The notes under the pieces: generated by a model
Seen by the model: only the letters and a program-made list of their open reading frames with translations
What the model was told of the DNA's origin: nothing
The model's database searches: none
From: Rhodovulum marinum
Lineage (GTDB): Bacteria > Pseudomonadota > Alphaproteobacteria > Rhodobacterales > Rhodobacteraceae
Direction: 5' to 3'
NCBI RefSeq assembly: GCF_004343075.1
Contig: NZ_SLXP01000004.1
Coordinates: 160,325-224,324 of the forward strand
DNA: 64,000 bases
Shown: in pieces, positions 44,214 to 53,155 of the stretch
Position numbering within the stretch: position 1 is the stretch's first letter
Layout of the letters: each line of letters starts with the position of its first letter
Program-made: the position numbers and the translations under genes

Positions 44214-44753
44214 TCAGCGCTGGCGTTCGGCCAGCGCGCGCAACGCGGCAAGCCGCGCCTGCGCCTCCTCCATCGCCTTGGCAAAGCGCTCTTCGCGGGT
44301 CTTGTCCTCTTCGGCCTGCTTTCCGATCGTCTCGCGCGCCTTGGACAGGATCGCGGTGCCTTCGGGCAGCACCCGCTTGATCTGCTGGACGAGGCGGCGG
44401 TCGGTCACGCGGGCCAGCGTTTCCTCGGCCTGCTTGCGGCCCTCGGCATAGCGGCCGGCCAGTGTCTTGCCGGCAAGGTCCAGCCGGGTGCCGGTTTCGT
44501 CGAGCAGGCCATCGGCGCTTTGCCGGGCCGCGATCACCCGGTCGGTGGGGATCAACCCGATATCGCCGGGGATGATCACCGTCTTGCCCGAGGCAAAGCC
44601 TTCGGGCGTGGCAAGTTCGGGATTGGCACGCAACAGCGCGGCCTCGGCATGGCGCAACTTGCGTTCCGCGCCCGGTCCCTCGATCACGAACAGCCGTTCG
44701 GCGAGCGTCTTGAGGCTGCGTTCGCGGCCCAGCTTGGCGATCCTGTTGGCCAT
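44214..44753 (-). CDS. Small eCIS-operon protein with LysM-like start and coiled-coil tail
   Basis: The 179-residue protein has an N-terminal segment resembling a LysM/tail-X module (LFVIEGPGAERKLRHAEAALLRANPELATPEGFASGKTVIIPG, in two parts). A charged helical region from about residue 85 to the end follows, with repeated Lys/Glu (ARETIGKQAEEDKTREERF). AGGAGA precedes the ATG. It is the last gene of the operon, 23 bases after the DUF6519 gene. A structural or linker role is likely, but no exact homologue is recognised. Confidence 0.6.
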   Translation of the reverse strand: MANRIAKLGRERSLKTLAERLFVIEGPGAERKLRHAEAALLRANPELATPEGFASGKTVIIPGDIGLIPTDRVIAARQSADGLLDETGTRLDLAGKTLAGRYAEGRKQAEETLARVTDRRLVQQIKRVLPEGTAILSKARETIGKQAEEDKTREERFAKAMEEAQARLAALRALAERQR

Positions 44754-44776
44754 GGGGGGTCTCCTTTTTCCCGGTC

Positions 44777-47700
44777 TCAGACGGCGGTGATGTTCAGCGC
44801 GACGAAGGGCGGCTGGAGGCCCCCCGGTGCCAGTTGCACCCCGCCCGAGGTGATGTTGCCCATCGGCGTCGCCGCCGCCGCCGTCATCAGCAGCGACAAC
44901 CCCGTATCGCGCAGGTGGCGCAGGCTGTTGGCGCTGGCGGTGATGCGCTGGGCGGCGATGGCGACCTGCGCGGGCAGGTTCGCGCCGCCCAGCAGATCCG
45001 CCTGGTTCTGGCTGAAATCGACCATGGCCGTGCCCCGGGCGGCGATGCTGATCGCGGGATGAAGCTGCGGGGCGAAGTGGATCACCTGGTTGCCGCGCAG
45101 GCCCAGCTGCAACGGTAAAAGCGGCACCACCTCGATCCCGCGCCGTGCGGTCAGGCGCAGCACGCGGCCCTCGACCGAGGCAAAGCCCAGATCGTCGGCG
45201 GCGGCGCCGGTGATATTGCCCGACACGCCCGCGAAATCGCCCAGAGGTTCATCCAGCCGGCCAAGCGCCTCGATATCCTCGACCTGGCCGATCTCGATCG
45301 CCCGCCAGGCATTTGCACCGGCGTCGCGGTCGGTGGTGCCGACGATCCGGTTGCCCGAGATATCGAGCTGGAACCAGATCGGCCGCACCAGGATGCCCCA
45401 GGCCGATGCATTGGGGGTGTCGGGGCCGATTTCGTAGATCGCGTTGCCCTCGATCGCCATGCTGACGACCCCTTGCAGTGCGATCCCGGCGTTCTGCGAA
45501 CCTTCGGGTGTCTCGCGGCCGATGCCCCGGATCGAGTTGCCGCGGACCTGCCCCTCGGCCACGCCGGTCAGGCCGATGCCGGCTGCGCCGATGCCGTCTG
45601 GCCCGCCGCGGATGTCGCCGATCACGTTGTCCTCGATGGCCAGGTGCCGCCCGCTGAAGCCCGGTTGCGACAGGATTCCCGCGATTCCACAGCGTTGGAT
45701 GACGTTGCGCTTGGCCAGGATCGCGTCGTAATCGCCCGCGATCCGGATGCCTGCGCCCCCCAGGTCCGAGATGCGGTTGCCGACGATCTGTGCCGTGATC
45801 AGGGCGCCGGGCACTACATTGGGAAACAGGATGATCCCGTCGCCCGCCGCCGCACCGCCGCTGAACTCGTTATCGGCCAGCCGGATGTCGTTGACCCCGA
45901 CGATGGCGGCGTTGGCGTTCGACAGGATCGTGTTGCCGTCCAGCCCCGTGCCGCCGGTGGGCAGTTCGAACCAGTCCAGCGCGACGCCCGATTCCGGCCC
46001 GAATATGATGTTGCGCGCCATGGTGGTGCCCGCGAGGCTGAAGGCGAGCCCGCCCAGCCAGATGCCCATGCGGCCGGCGAACACGACATTGTCCAAAAGC
46101 CTGATCTCGGCCAGACCCAGCCAGCCCGGTTCTGGTTCTTCGGCGGCGGCGGCCGTGCCGGCGCCGCCATAGGCCGCGATGGCAGAGGGCGAGCCGATGC
46201 CGATGGGCGCGGCGACGAGGCATTCTTCGATCTTGGCGCCGATCACCAGCCCTTCCAGCGCGATGCCGTGGTCGCGGCGGGTGTCGCCGGTTGCGCCGAC
46301 CACGATGGCAAGGCGGCGCAGCGCCAGTGTCGCGGTATGCAGCGCGGTCAGCCCGTGCCCCGGTGTGGGCAGCCGTCCGGTGCCGCCCGCGCTTTCTGGC
46401 GTGACAAGGATCGACAGGTCCTCGATGCGGATATCGATGCAGGTATCGACCTCGATGGCGCTGGCGGTGGCGCCCCGGTAGGAGATCACGGTGGTGATCC
46501 CGTGCCCCTTGAGCGTGACGCCGAAGAGGTTCTCCATCCGGATCGGCGCGCCGATTTCATAGCGCCCGGGGTCCAGGCAGACCGTGCCGCCGCCCGCCTC
46601 GGCCACGCGCTCGATCCCCATCTGGATCGTCAGCGCGCCGGAGTTGTGGCTTTCGGGCGTGACGCAGACCGAACAGGCGCAGCCCTCGCCGGGCGCGATC
46701 TCGGGTGGCCAGAAGGTGCGGCAATCGTCGGGGGGCGCGTCGGGGAAGGAGAGGATGGCGAGCCGCGTATAGTGGCGCTGCACCGCGTCGGGCGGTGCCT
46801 GGGTCAGGGTCTGGATCTGGGTGCCGGCGGTGCGCGCCCAGAACCGCCAGGCGTCCATCTCGCGGTAGCGGCCGGGCCCGTCGGCGGTGGAGAACGCCAC
46901 CGTGATCCCAGATTCCAGCAGCAGCACGGTCCCCGCGGGCGGCACCGGGATCACGCCCTCGGGCGAACCGGGATTCGCGGCGTCGAGATCCCACCACACG
47001 GAATTGTCGGCGGCGTTGCGGATGATCCCCTTCTGGTCCCAGCGGATCAGGCGGGATTGGCGTGCCCGCGCGGTATCGCCGTCGACCCCGGTGGGGATCA
47101 GGTCGGGGTCGACCGTGCCCTCAAGCTCGATCTCGCGGGTGTCCTCGTTCACCACCGAGACGCGCAGGATCTGGCCCGAGCGGTGGTCGAACTCGCGCCG
47201 GTTGTCGGTGATCTCGACCCAATCGCCGGGGCGAAAGCGCAGGATCTCGTCGCGCCCGATGCTGCGCACGGTGATCGTGTCGGCGGGGCTGGCGAAGCTG
47301 TCGATGGCGGCGGCGACGGACGCGTTCTCGCGCGAGAACTTGAACCAGGCGTCGGTCTGGTCGCCGTTCTGGCCGGTCTGGTGTATTTCCACCCGGTAGA
47401 ACTGGTTTTCGAGCCCCGTGTAACCGTCGGTCGGCGGCACCAGGCAGGGGTCCTCGGGGTCGTCCACGTCGACCGTGCCTGTGGTCAGCCGCGCGGTCGA
47501 TGGCGCGACGGTCTCGGGCCAGCCGATCAGGTCCTCGTCGGGGGTGGCGCAGGTGGCACCCTCGCCGATGCCGCCCAGGAGCCGCACCTGCCAGACCGTC
47601 TGCCAACGTGTCGCGCTGTCCACCCCGCCCAGCGCGGGATCCAGAAGTGTCGGGTCCTTGACCGGCGTCACCTCGCGCTGCCAGGCGACCAGATAGGCGA

Positions 47701-48157
47701 GGAACGGCCCGCCGCTGGTGGGCAGGGTCTCGGGCACGGGCCAGAAGGGTTGCGCGTCGTAGGACAGATATCCTTCGGGGGCCGATGTCATCTCGTCCAG
47801 CACGCCGAGGGGATCGGTTGCATCGCCCGTGCCGCGGTCGAACACCGGCGCGGGCCCGTCGCCAGTGCGTGCGAAATCCCCGTCGCCGTGATTCTCGATG
47901 CACATCCCGTCAAGGTAAAGCCGCCCCGGCCCGATCTCGAGCCCGCCACCGCCGTGGCGAATGTGGAAGGCGTTCTCTGTCTCGCGCGGGACCACCGCGC
48001 GGCCGATCGTGTCGACAGTGCCCGCCCGAATGCGCCGTTCCAGCACCTGCACCATCTCGTTCCAGTCCGAATCCAGCACCGGCCGACCCTGCTGCAGGAA
48101 CACCCCGGCATAGTCGCGCAGCGCATCGAAACTGTCCTTGCTGTAATCGCCGCCCAT
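44777..48157 (-). CDS. DUF6519-type protein with right-handed parallel beta-helix, eCIS operon
   Basis: This is a 1126-residue protein. The N-terminus (MGGDYSKDSFDALRDYAGVFLQQGRPVLDSDWNEM) is the DUF6519 start known from phage-tail-like gene sets. A long structural region follows, then a beta-helix from about residue 505 (TVCLDPGRYEIGAPI, repeated I-x-x-N-x-I turns such as VGNRISDLGGAGI) to near 1050. No catalytic pattern is visible. It lies at the distal end of the operon, where tail fibres are usually encoded, so it could form the host-binding or baseplate-periphery part. GGGAGGA precedes the start. Confidence 0.65.
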   Translation of the reverse strand: MGGDYSKDSFDALRDYAGVFLQQGRPVLDSDWNEMVQVLERRIRAGTVDTIGRAVVPRETENAFHIRHGGGGLEIGPGRLYLDGMCIENHGDGDFARTGDGPAPVFDRGTGDATDPLGVLDEMTSAPEGYLSYDAQPFWPVPETLPTSGGPFLAYLVAWQREVTPVKDPTLLDPALGGVDSATRWQTVWQVRLLGGIGEGATCATPDEDLIGWPETVAPSTARLTTGTVDVDDPEDPCLVPPTDGYTGLENQFYRVEIHQTGQNGDQTDAWFKFSRENASVAAAIDSFASPADTITVRSIGRDEILRFRPGDWVEITDNRREFDHRSGQILRVSVVNEDTREIELEGTVDPDLIPTGVDGDTARARQSRLIRWDQKGIIRNAADNSVWWDLDAANPGSPEGVIPVPPAGTVLLLESGITVAFSTADGPGRYREMDAWRFWARTAGTQIQTLTQAPPDAVQRHYTRLAILSFPDAPPDDCRTFWPPEIAPGEGCACSVCVTPESHNSGALTIQMGIERVAEAGGGTVCLDPGRYEIGAPIRMENLFGVTLKGHGITTVISYRGATASAIEVDTCIDIRIEDLSILVTPESAGGTGRLPTPGHGLTALHTATLALRRLAIVVGATGDTRRDHGIALEGLVIGAKIEECLVAAPIGIGSPSAIAAYGGAGTAAAAEEPEPGWLGLAEIRLLDNVVFAGRMGIWLGGLAFSLAGTTMARNIIFGPESGVALDWFELPTGGTGLDGNTILSNANAAIVGVNDIRLADNEFSGGAAAGDGIILFPNVVPGALITAQIVGNRISDLGGAGIRIAGDYDAILAKRNVIQRCGIAGILSQPGFSGRHLAIEDNVIGDIRGGPDGIGAAGIGLTGVAEGQVRGNSIRGIGRETPEGSQNAGIALQGVVSMAIEGNAIYEIGPDTPNASAWGILVRPIWFQLDISGNRIVGTTDRDAGANAWRAIEIGQVEDIEALGRLDEPLGDFAGVSGNITGAAADDLGFASVEGRVLRLTARRGIEVVPLLPLQLGLRGNQVIHFAPQLHPAISIAARGTAMVDFSQNQADLLGGANLPAQVAIAAQRITASANSLRHLRDTGLSLLMTAAAATPMGNITSGGVQLAPGGLQPPFVALNITAV

Positions 48158-48176
48158 GGTTCGGGTCCTCCCGGGG

Positions 48177-50351
48177 TCAGGTTTCGAAGATCAGCCCGGC
48201 CTCGAGGCCGAACCGCAGGTATTCGTGGAGCCTTATGCGCAGGTTGGTTTCGCGCTGGGGCTCGTGGTTAAGGTGCCAGGCGCCCATCTCGCCCTCGTCC
48301 GACGCGCCCTTGCGGATCTCCGCGGGCGCGCTGCGGCGCAGTTGCGCATAGGCGGGCGCGCGGGCCGACAGCGAGGTGAAGGCAGGTATCAGCCAGGGCA
48401 GAATGCGGGCCCGGATCAGTTGTTTTTCGGCCTGCGGCACCGGGCCGCCGAGCTCCGTGGCGCGCGCGGCGATGGCCTCGTCGATGGCCAGTTGCGGCTG
48501 GCAACGGAAGCGACGCGGCGTGATCGACCCGTCGGGGACGTAGGAGAACCGCAGGCATCCGTCTTGCCGCCGTTCCGACCGCACGGGCGCGCCCCCGGGG
48601 GCTGCGCGGGCGAAGAGGATCGTGTCGGAAACCAGCGGCATCGCGCGGGCATGGATGCGGCCGATCACGGTCGAGGTCAGGATCGTCAGCGCGCCGGCAG
48701 GATCGTCCTCGCCCGATAGCCCCGCGATGGCCAGCCCTTCGGGACTGTCGGCGGGGGCGGGCGTGGCGGCGTCCACGATGCTGTCTTCCAACCGCAGGTT
48801 GGTCGTGTCGGTCATGCGGACGGGGCCTAGGATCGACCGAAGGATTGACAGTTCGACGCCTCTCGTCTCGACCCGCAGGCTTTCCGCGCCGGGGCTGGCC
48901 GGGCCGCCCGTTTCGGTGAAGGACAGGCCGGGGATCAGCGTGACATGGGCGAGGTCCACCGAGGCGAGCGAGGTGCCGTCGCCATCGGGCAGGATGTGAA
49001 CCGGGCAGCCGTCGAGCACGAGGCCGTTCAGCGTGACCCGGCTGTCCGCCGCACCGCGGATTTCCAGCGGATCGCTGCCGCGCAGGATCGCCCGCACCCC
49101 GTCCGCGGCCCGCAGCCCGATCTCGGCCCCCTCGGCGGCGGTGATCGTGGTGGGCGCGGCGTAGACGTCGTTTTCTGTAATCTCGACCATCCCGCCCGCC
49201 GGGCCGATGGCGTTCAGCGCGTCCTGCAGGCTGGCATGCCCGCTGTCGGGGAAACGGATCAGCGTGCCCGCGCCGTCGGGCGGCGGCAGGCTGGCGGCGC
49301 GGTTGTATTCGCCGCCGCCGATGGGGCCGGGAAAGGCGGTGTGAAAACTGACGCGCACCTCGGCCGTTTCGGGCTCGGGTAAGGTGAGGCGGCCGAGTTC
49401 GGGGTCGACGCGGACGGGCCGGTTGCTGCCCGGGGGCTCGGCGGCATGGGGCGAGTGGTTCCAGCCCGCGCCGTCGTCCGACAGGTCGCAGGCGACGATC
49501 TCGTCGACCGGCACGGGCGTTCCGTCCACGAAGATCTCGAAGGCGCGCAGGCCCCCCGGCGCGCCGCCCCGGACCCAGGCCGAGGGCGTCGCGTCCAGCA
49601 TCCGCCGCGTGATCGCGCCGGGGACGTTGACGGGGCCGGCCAGCGCGGTGATGTCGCGCTCGGCTTCCTGCCGGTTGGTCAATTGCCGGGGCGCGCCGAG
49701 CGGGTCGAACAGATAGCGCCGCCCGTCTACCCGGGTGGCGGGCACGTTTGCCTGGCGCATCGCCTGCAGTCGCCACAGGTGGAGGCCCACGTTCGGCAGG
49801 TGGTGCCGCCCGCCGATGCTGTTGCGCCCCGGCGCTTGGGTGATGGATCGCACGTCCACCGTGCGCATCACCATGTCGAAGGCGCCGCCCAGCCGTTCCA
49901 GCTCCAGCGGCGCATGCAGGTCCGCCGTGGTCCGCGCCTCGGGGCGGGTGACGTTCATGTGCTGGCAGGTGGCGGTGCGCTGGAAATACTCCACCGCCGA
50001 GGCGGGCCAGCCGGTCACGTCGCGGGCGAGTTGCTCCAGCACCGCGGCCGTGCCCTTGCGCCGGCGGTAGGCGATGGTGTTGGCGACCTCGGCGCGGCTG
50101 CCCGCGGCCAGCCCCTCGACCGGGTAGAGCGCCTTGTAGCCGACGATGCCGCCGATATAGGGCACCGCCCAGGGCGCGCAGGTCTCGATGAAGAGATCGT
50201 CCAGCAACTGCTCGATGCTTTCCTCGACCACCGCGCCCTCGCGGGCCAGAACGTCGACCAGCGCCCGGAGCGGTCCGCCTTCCTCGGCGTCCCGGATGCG
50301 GTAGATCGCGGGCAGCAACTCGTAGAGTGCCTGGGGCGTGATCCGGGTCAT
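48177..50351 (-). CDS. Tail-protein-I-like N-terminus with beta-rich extension, eCIS baseplate
   Basis: The 724-residue protein begins with YELLPAIYRIRDAEEGGPLRALVDVLARE...YIGGIVGY (residues 10-75), the pattern of phage tail protein I / baseplate wedge adaptors. The middle (about 360-560) is a beta-helix-like stretch (GHASLQDALNAIGPAGGMVEI, RVTLNGLVLDG). The C-terminus has SYVPDGSITPRRFRCQPQL and HEYLRFGLEAGLIFET, a conserved block of unknown role. It probably connects the baseplate to distal fibre-like proteins. Its start overlaps the upstream gpJ gene by 4 bases. Confidence 0.7.
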   Translation of the reverse strand: MTRITPQALYELLPAIYRIRDAEEGGPLRALVDVLAREGAVVEESIEQLLDDLFIETCAPWAVPYIGGIVGYKALYPVEGLAAGSRAEVANTIAYRRRKGTAAVLEQLARDVTGWPASAVEYFQRTATCQHMNVTRPEARTTADLHAPLELERLGGAFDMVMRTVDVRSITQAPGRNSIGGRHHLPNVGLHLWRLQAMRQANVPATRVDGRRYLFDPLGAPRQLTNRQEAERDITALAGPVNVPGAITRRMLDATPSAWVRGGAPGGLRAFEIFVDGTPVPVDEIVACDLSDDGAGWNHSPHAAEPPGSNRPVRVDPELGRLTLPEPETAEVRVSFHTAFPGPIGGGEYNRAASLPPPDGAGTLIRFPDSGHASLQDALNAIGPAGGMVEITENDVYAAPTTITAAEGAEIGLRAADGVRAILRGSDPLEIRGAADSRVTLNGLVLDGCPVHILPDGDGTSLASVDLAHVTLIPGLSFTETGGPASPGAESLRVETRGVELSILRSILGPVRMTDTTNLRLEDSIVDAATPAPADSPEGLAIAGLSGEDDPAGALTILTSTVIGRIHARAMPLVSDTILFARAAPGGAPVRSERRQDGCLRFSYVPDGSITPRRFRCQPQLAIDEAIAARATELGGPVPQAEKQLIRARILPWLIPAFTSLSARAPAYAQLRRSAPAEIRKGASDEGEMGAWHLNHEPQRETNLRIRLHEYLRFGLEAGLIFET

Positions 50352-53155
50352 GCCATCACCTCCAGCGTGTCGAAGGGGGCAGGTGAGAGCGTCAGGATTT
50401 CGGCCGCCAGCAACCCGCCATCCTCATCCGTGCGGCCCGGGCGGGATTGCAGCAGCATGTGATCCGTCGCCTCGGTCTGGGGGCCGGTCTCGCGATAAAG
50501 CCGGTCGATATCGACGGCGACGACGCCCGGCACGTCATGGGCCGTGGCGGCGACATCGGACAGCGCGACGGGCTGTGCAAAGTCGCGCCGGTCGAAGGCA
50601 TAGGCCGCGCGCAGGGCCGCCTCGACGGCCGCCAGGACGGTGTCGTCCTCATGCGCGGGATCGATTGCGACCTTGAGCCCGAGGTGGAACCTCGCAGGGG
50701 CGAAGGACAAGAGGTCGAAGCCCACCAGCGGGTCGCCATAGGTGCGGTAGGCATCGCGCAGCGCCTTGAAGACCGGCCCGGTGGCGGGCACCGCCGCGCC
50801 GTCATCGCCCGCCACTGTGACCACGATCCGCCGGGTTTCGCCCTGCCAGACCCAGCGCGCATCGGCCCGCGCGATCCCCGGATATCCCAGGGCGAAGTCG
50901 CGGTAATCGGTGATCGAGACGACGCGGCCCAGGGTCAGGGTATGGATCGGCGCGTTCCGCCGCGCCGCGTCCGAGGTTTCGGCATCCGCACCGCCCGTCG
51001 CGGCCATCGGGTTCACCACGTCCTTGAGGCCCAGTGGCCGGTCGATGGCCAGCGATAGCTGCCCGGCGCGCACGTTGCCGGCCTTGCCCAGGCCCTTGCG
51101 ATACTCGGCCTCGATGTTGTCGCGGCCCGCGGGCGGGCGGGCGCCGGAAATGCCGTCGCCGAAGCGCACCGTAGTCTCGCCGGTATCCGACAGCGTCGTG
51201 GCGAAGACCCGTGCGGTGGCGCCGCGCTGGTAAAGGTCGGGCACCTCGGTCCATTCCACCCCGTCGATCCGAAGCGTCAGCGTCGAGGCCACCCCGTTCT
51301 CGGTCGAGGCCACAAGGTGCGTGACCGGCGCCTGTTTCAGGGTGAAGCGCTGGAACGGCTGCGCGGGATCGCCCGCGCCCAGGATTTCCGAGGCCGCCTC
51401 GCCATGCGAGGCGCGCGCGACGTTTCCGTGAACCACTGTGCTGGCCCGGTCCATCGGTGCGAGGATCGCGGATTTCAGGGTCAGCGTGGTGCGCAGCGGG
51501 TCGGTCTGGTCGATCTCCTTGACCTCATTGCGCTGGCTGATCTCGGGGGCGGTGCCGTCGGCGGCCACCGCGGGCAGCCAACCGCGCCACGCCAATGTCA
51601 GCGCAAGCTGGCCGTCCGGATCGGTCACCAGCCACAGCCCCAGCATCGGCGCGGCGGGGAAGAACAGCGCGCCCTGCACCGTCAACCGCGTGCCGCGCGG
51701 CAGGGTGTCGAGCGTCACGTCGCCACGCAGCACGGTCAGTTCGGCGATGGCGACCTCGACCTGCGCGCGGCGGCCCTTGAGATAGACCACACGGTCCTCG
51801 GGCAGGTCGGGCACCTTGGTGTCCAGCTCGATCTGGGTGCCGGACAGGAAATCGCGCAGCGGCGTTTCGGCCAGGGCCAGTTCTTCGCTGGCGCCATGGA
51901 CGGCGATCCTGCGGTAATTGCTTGCAAATGCGGCGACCCAGCCGCTGCGGTCGGGGTCAAGCACGCTGGCCCGGCCGCTGATCGAATAGCGCGCCTCGGC
52001 ATCCGCCGTGACCCCCGCGATCCGATAGAGCGCCTGCGTGCCGCCCGGGCTGGCCAGCACCGCCCAGCCGTCGCGTACGAAGTCCTTGTGCACGGCGTCC
52101 AGCACGATCCGGTCGTCGGTTTGCGGCACCGGGAAATCCCAGTCGCCGACATTGCTTTGATCGCCGGTGATCGGCGAGGGCGAATTCGCGGGCACCGTGC
52201 CGCCGGAATAGCCGAAAGCGCGGCGCACGCTGGAGGTCAGGACCGCGGGGTGGGGGGCGTTGTAGCCGAAAAGCGAGACCTGCCGGCGCAGTGCGAAGAG
52301 TTTGTGCACCGGGGCGGTCTCGCCCGCGGGGCTGACCGGGCCCAACGGCTCTGCCCATTCGATGCGGGTGCGGTCGAGGGTGGCGTCGGGGGTCACGCGG
52401 GTCAGGCGCCGGACCTGCCAAAGGGTCGAGCCGGTGGAAAACCCCGGCCAGCCGGTGTCGAAGCGCTGCGGGTGGACGATCAGCACGACGTCCCCCGGGG
52501 CAAGGGCCGTGGCCTGTCCGGCCAGCCATGTGCCGGTGTCGCCCTGCGCGAGCGCGACGCGGCGGTTCTGGCGAGGACGCATCTTGTTCCAGGCGACGCG
52601 GGCGTCGAGATCGGCCAGCGTCTCGAACACTTGTGCCTGTTCGTCGGGGCCGGGCTGGCTTTGCACCCGCGTGCCTTCGGGGATGGCCAGGTCCTCGACA
52701 TCCGGCGCCGCACCCGGCGGGTCCTCCATCAGGAAGACGAGGTCGGTTTCGGCGGCGGAACCTGGATGCAGGCGATAGCCGATCAGCCGGGCGATCTCGG
52801 CGATCGAGAAGCGTTCGGTCGCGGTGCCGATGAACGCCTCGGTCGCGTGGCGTTCGTTGTAGAAGGTCAGCACGTCCAGCACCGTCGCCCAGGCGTCGAT
52901 CAGCGCGATGGTGAAATCATCGTCCTCGCGCGTGCCGAGGCGGGCCAGCGCCGGAAGAGTCGAAGAGGCGAGGCGGGCCAGCATGGACGCCTTGAAACTG
53001 GCATGCTCGCCCGCGCGGTAGGCGATCGTGCCCAGGTTCGGGCGGTTCGTCAGGACCCGTCCGGTCGACAGGGTGACGCCCTCGCAACAGCCGCAGGCAT
53101 CAGAGGCGGCGGCGCGCAGGTCGGGGTGGCCGATGCGGATCGGGGGTTCGCTCAT
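50348..53155 (-). CDS. Baseplate J-like assembly protein, second copy
   Basis: This 935-residue protein has at its start GVTLSTGRVLTNRPNLGTIAYR and DDDFTIALIDAWATVLDVLTFYNERHATEAF, the usual opening of putative baseplate assembly proteins. The Baseplate_J core is near residues 650-850: VRFGDGISGARPPAG, AEYRKGLGKAGNV, GRVVSITDYRDFALGYPGI. It would form wedges around the central spike. It is the larger of two consecutive J-like genes, both coupled by 4-base overlaps. Confidence 0.85.
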   Translation of the reverse strand: MSEPPIRIGHPDLRAAASDACGCCEGVTLSTGRVLTNRPNLGTIAYRAGEHASFKASMLARLASSTLPALARLGTREDDDFTIALIDAWATVLDVLTFYNERHATEAFIGTATERFSIAEIARLIGYRLHPGSAAETDLVFLMEDPPGAAPDVEDLAIPEGTRVQSQPGPDEQAQVFETLADLDARVAWNKMRPRQNRRVALAQGDTGTWLAGQATALAPGDVVLIVHPQRFDTGWPGFSTGSTLWQVRRLTRVTPDATLDRTRIEWAEPLGPVSPAGETAPVHKLFALRRQVSLFGYNAPHPAVLTSSVRRAFGYSGGTVPANSPSPITGDQSNVGDWDFPVPQTDDRIVLDAVHKDFVRDGWAVLASPGGTQALYRIAGVTADAEARYSISGRASVLDPDRSGWVAAFASNYRRIAVHGASEELALAETPLRDFLSGTQIELDTKVPDLPEDRVVYLKGRRAQVEVAIAELTVLRGDVTLDTLPRGTRLTVQGALFFPAAPMLGLWLVTDPDGQLALTLAWRGWLPAVAADGTAPEISQRNEVKEIDQTDPLRTTLTLKSAILAPMDRASTVVHGNVARASHGEAASEILGAGDPAQPFQRFTLKQAPVTHLVASTENGVASTLTLRIDGVEWTEVPDLYQRGATARVFATTLSDTGETTVRFGDGISGARPPAGRDNIEAEYRKGLGKAGNVRAGQLSLAIDRPLGLKDVVNPMAATGGADAETSDAARRNAPIHTLTLGRVVSITDYRDFALGYPGIARADARWVWQGETRRIVVTVAGDDGAAVPATGPVFKALRDAYRTYGDPLVGFDLLSFAPARFHLGLKVAIDPAHEDDTVLAAVEAALRAAYAFDRRDFAQPVALSDVAATAHDVPGVVAVDIDRLYRETGPQTEATDHMLLQSRPGRTDEDGGLLAAEILTLSPAPFDTLEVMA

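Noticed and set aside
45473-48271. 932-codon plus-strand frame inside the eCIS region
   Set aside because: It is a shadow of the DUF6519 gene; the minus-strand series has ribosome sites and 4-base overlaps, the plus frame none.
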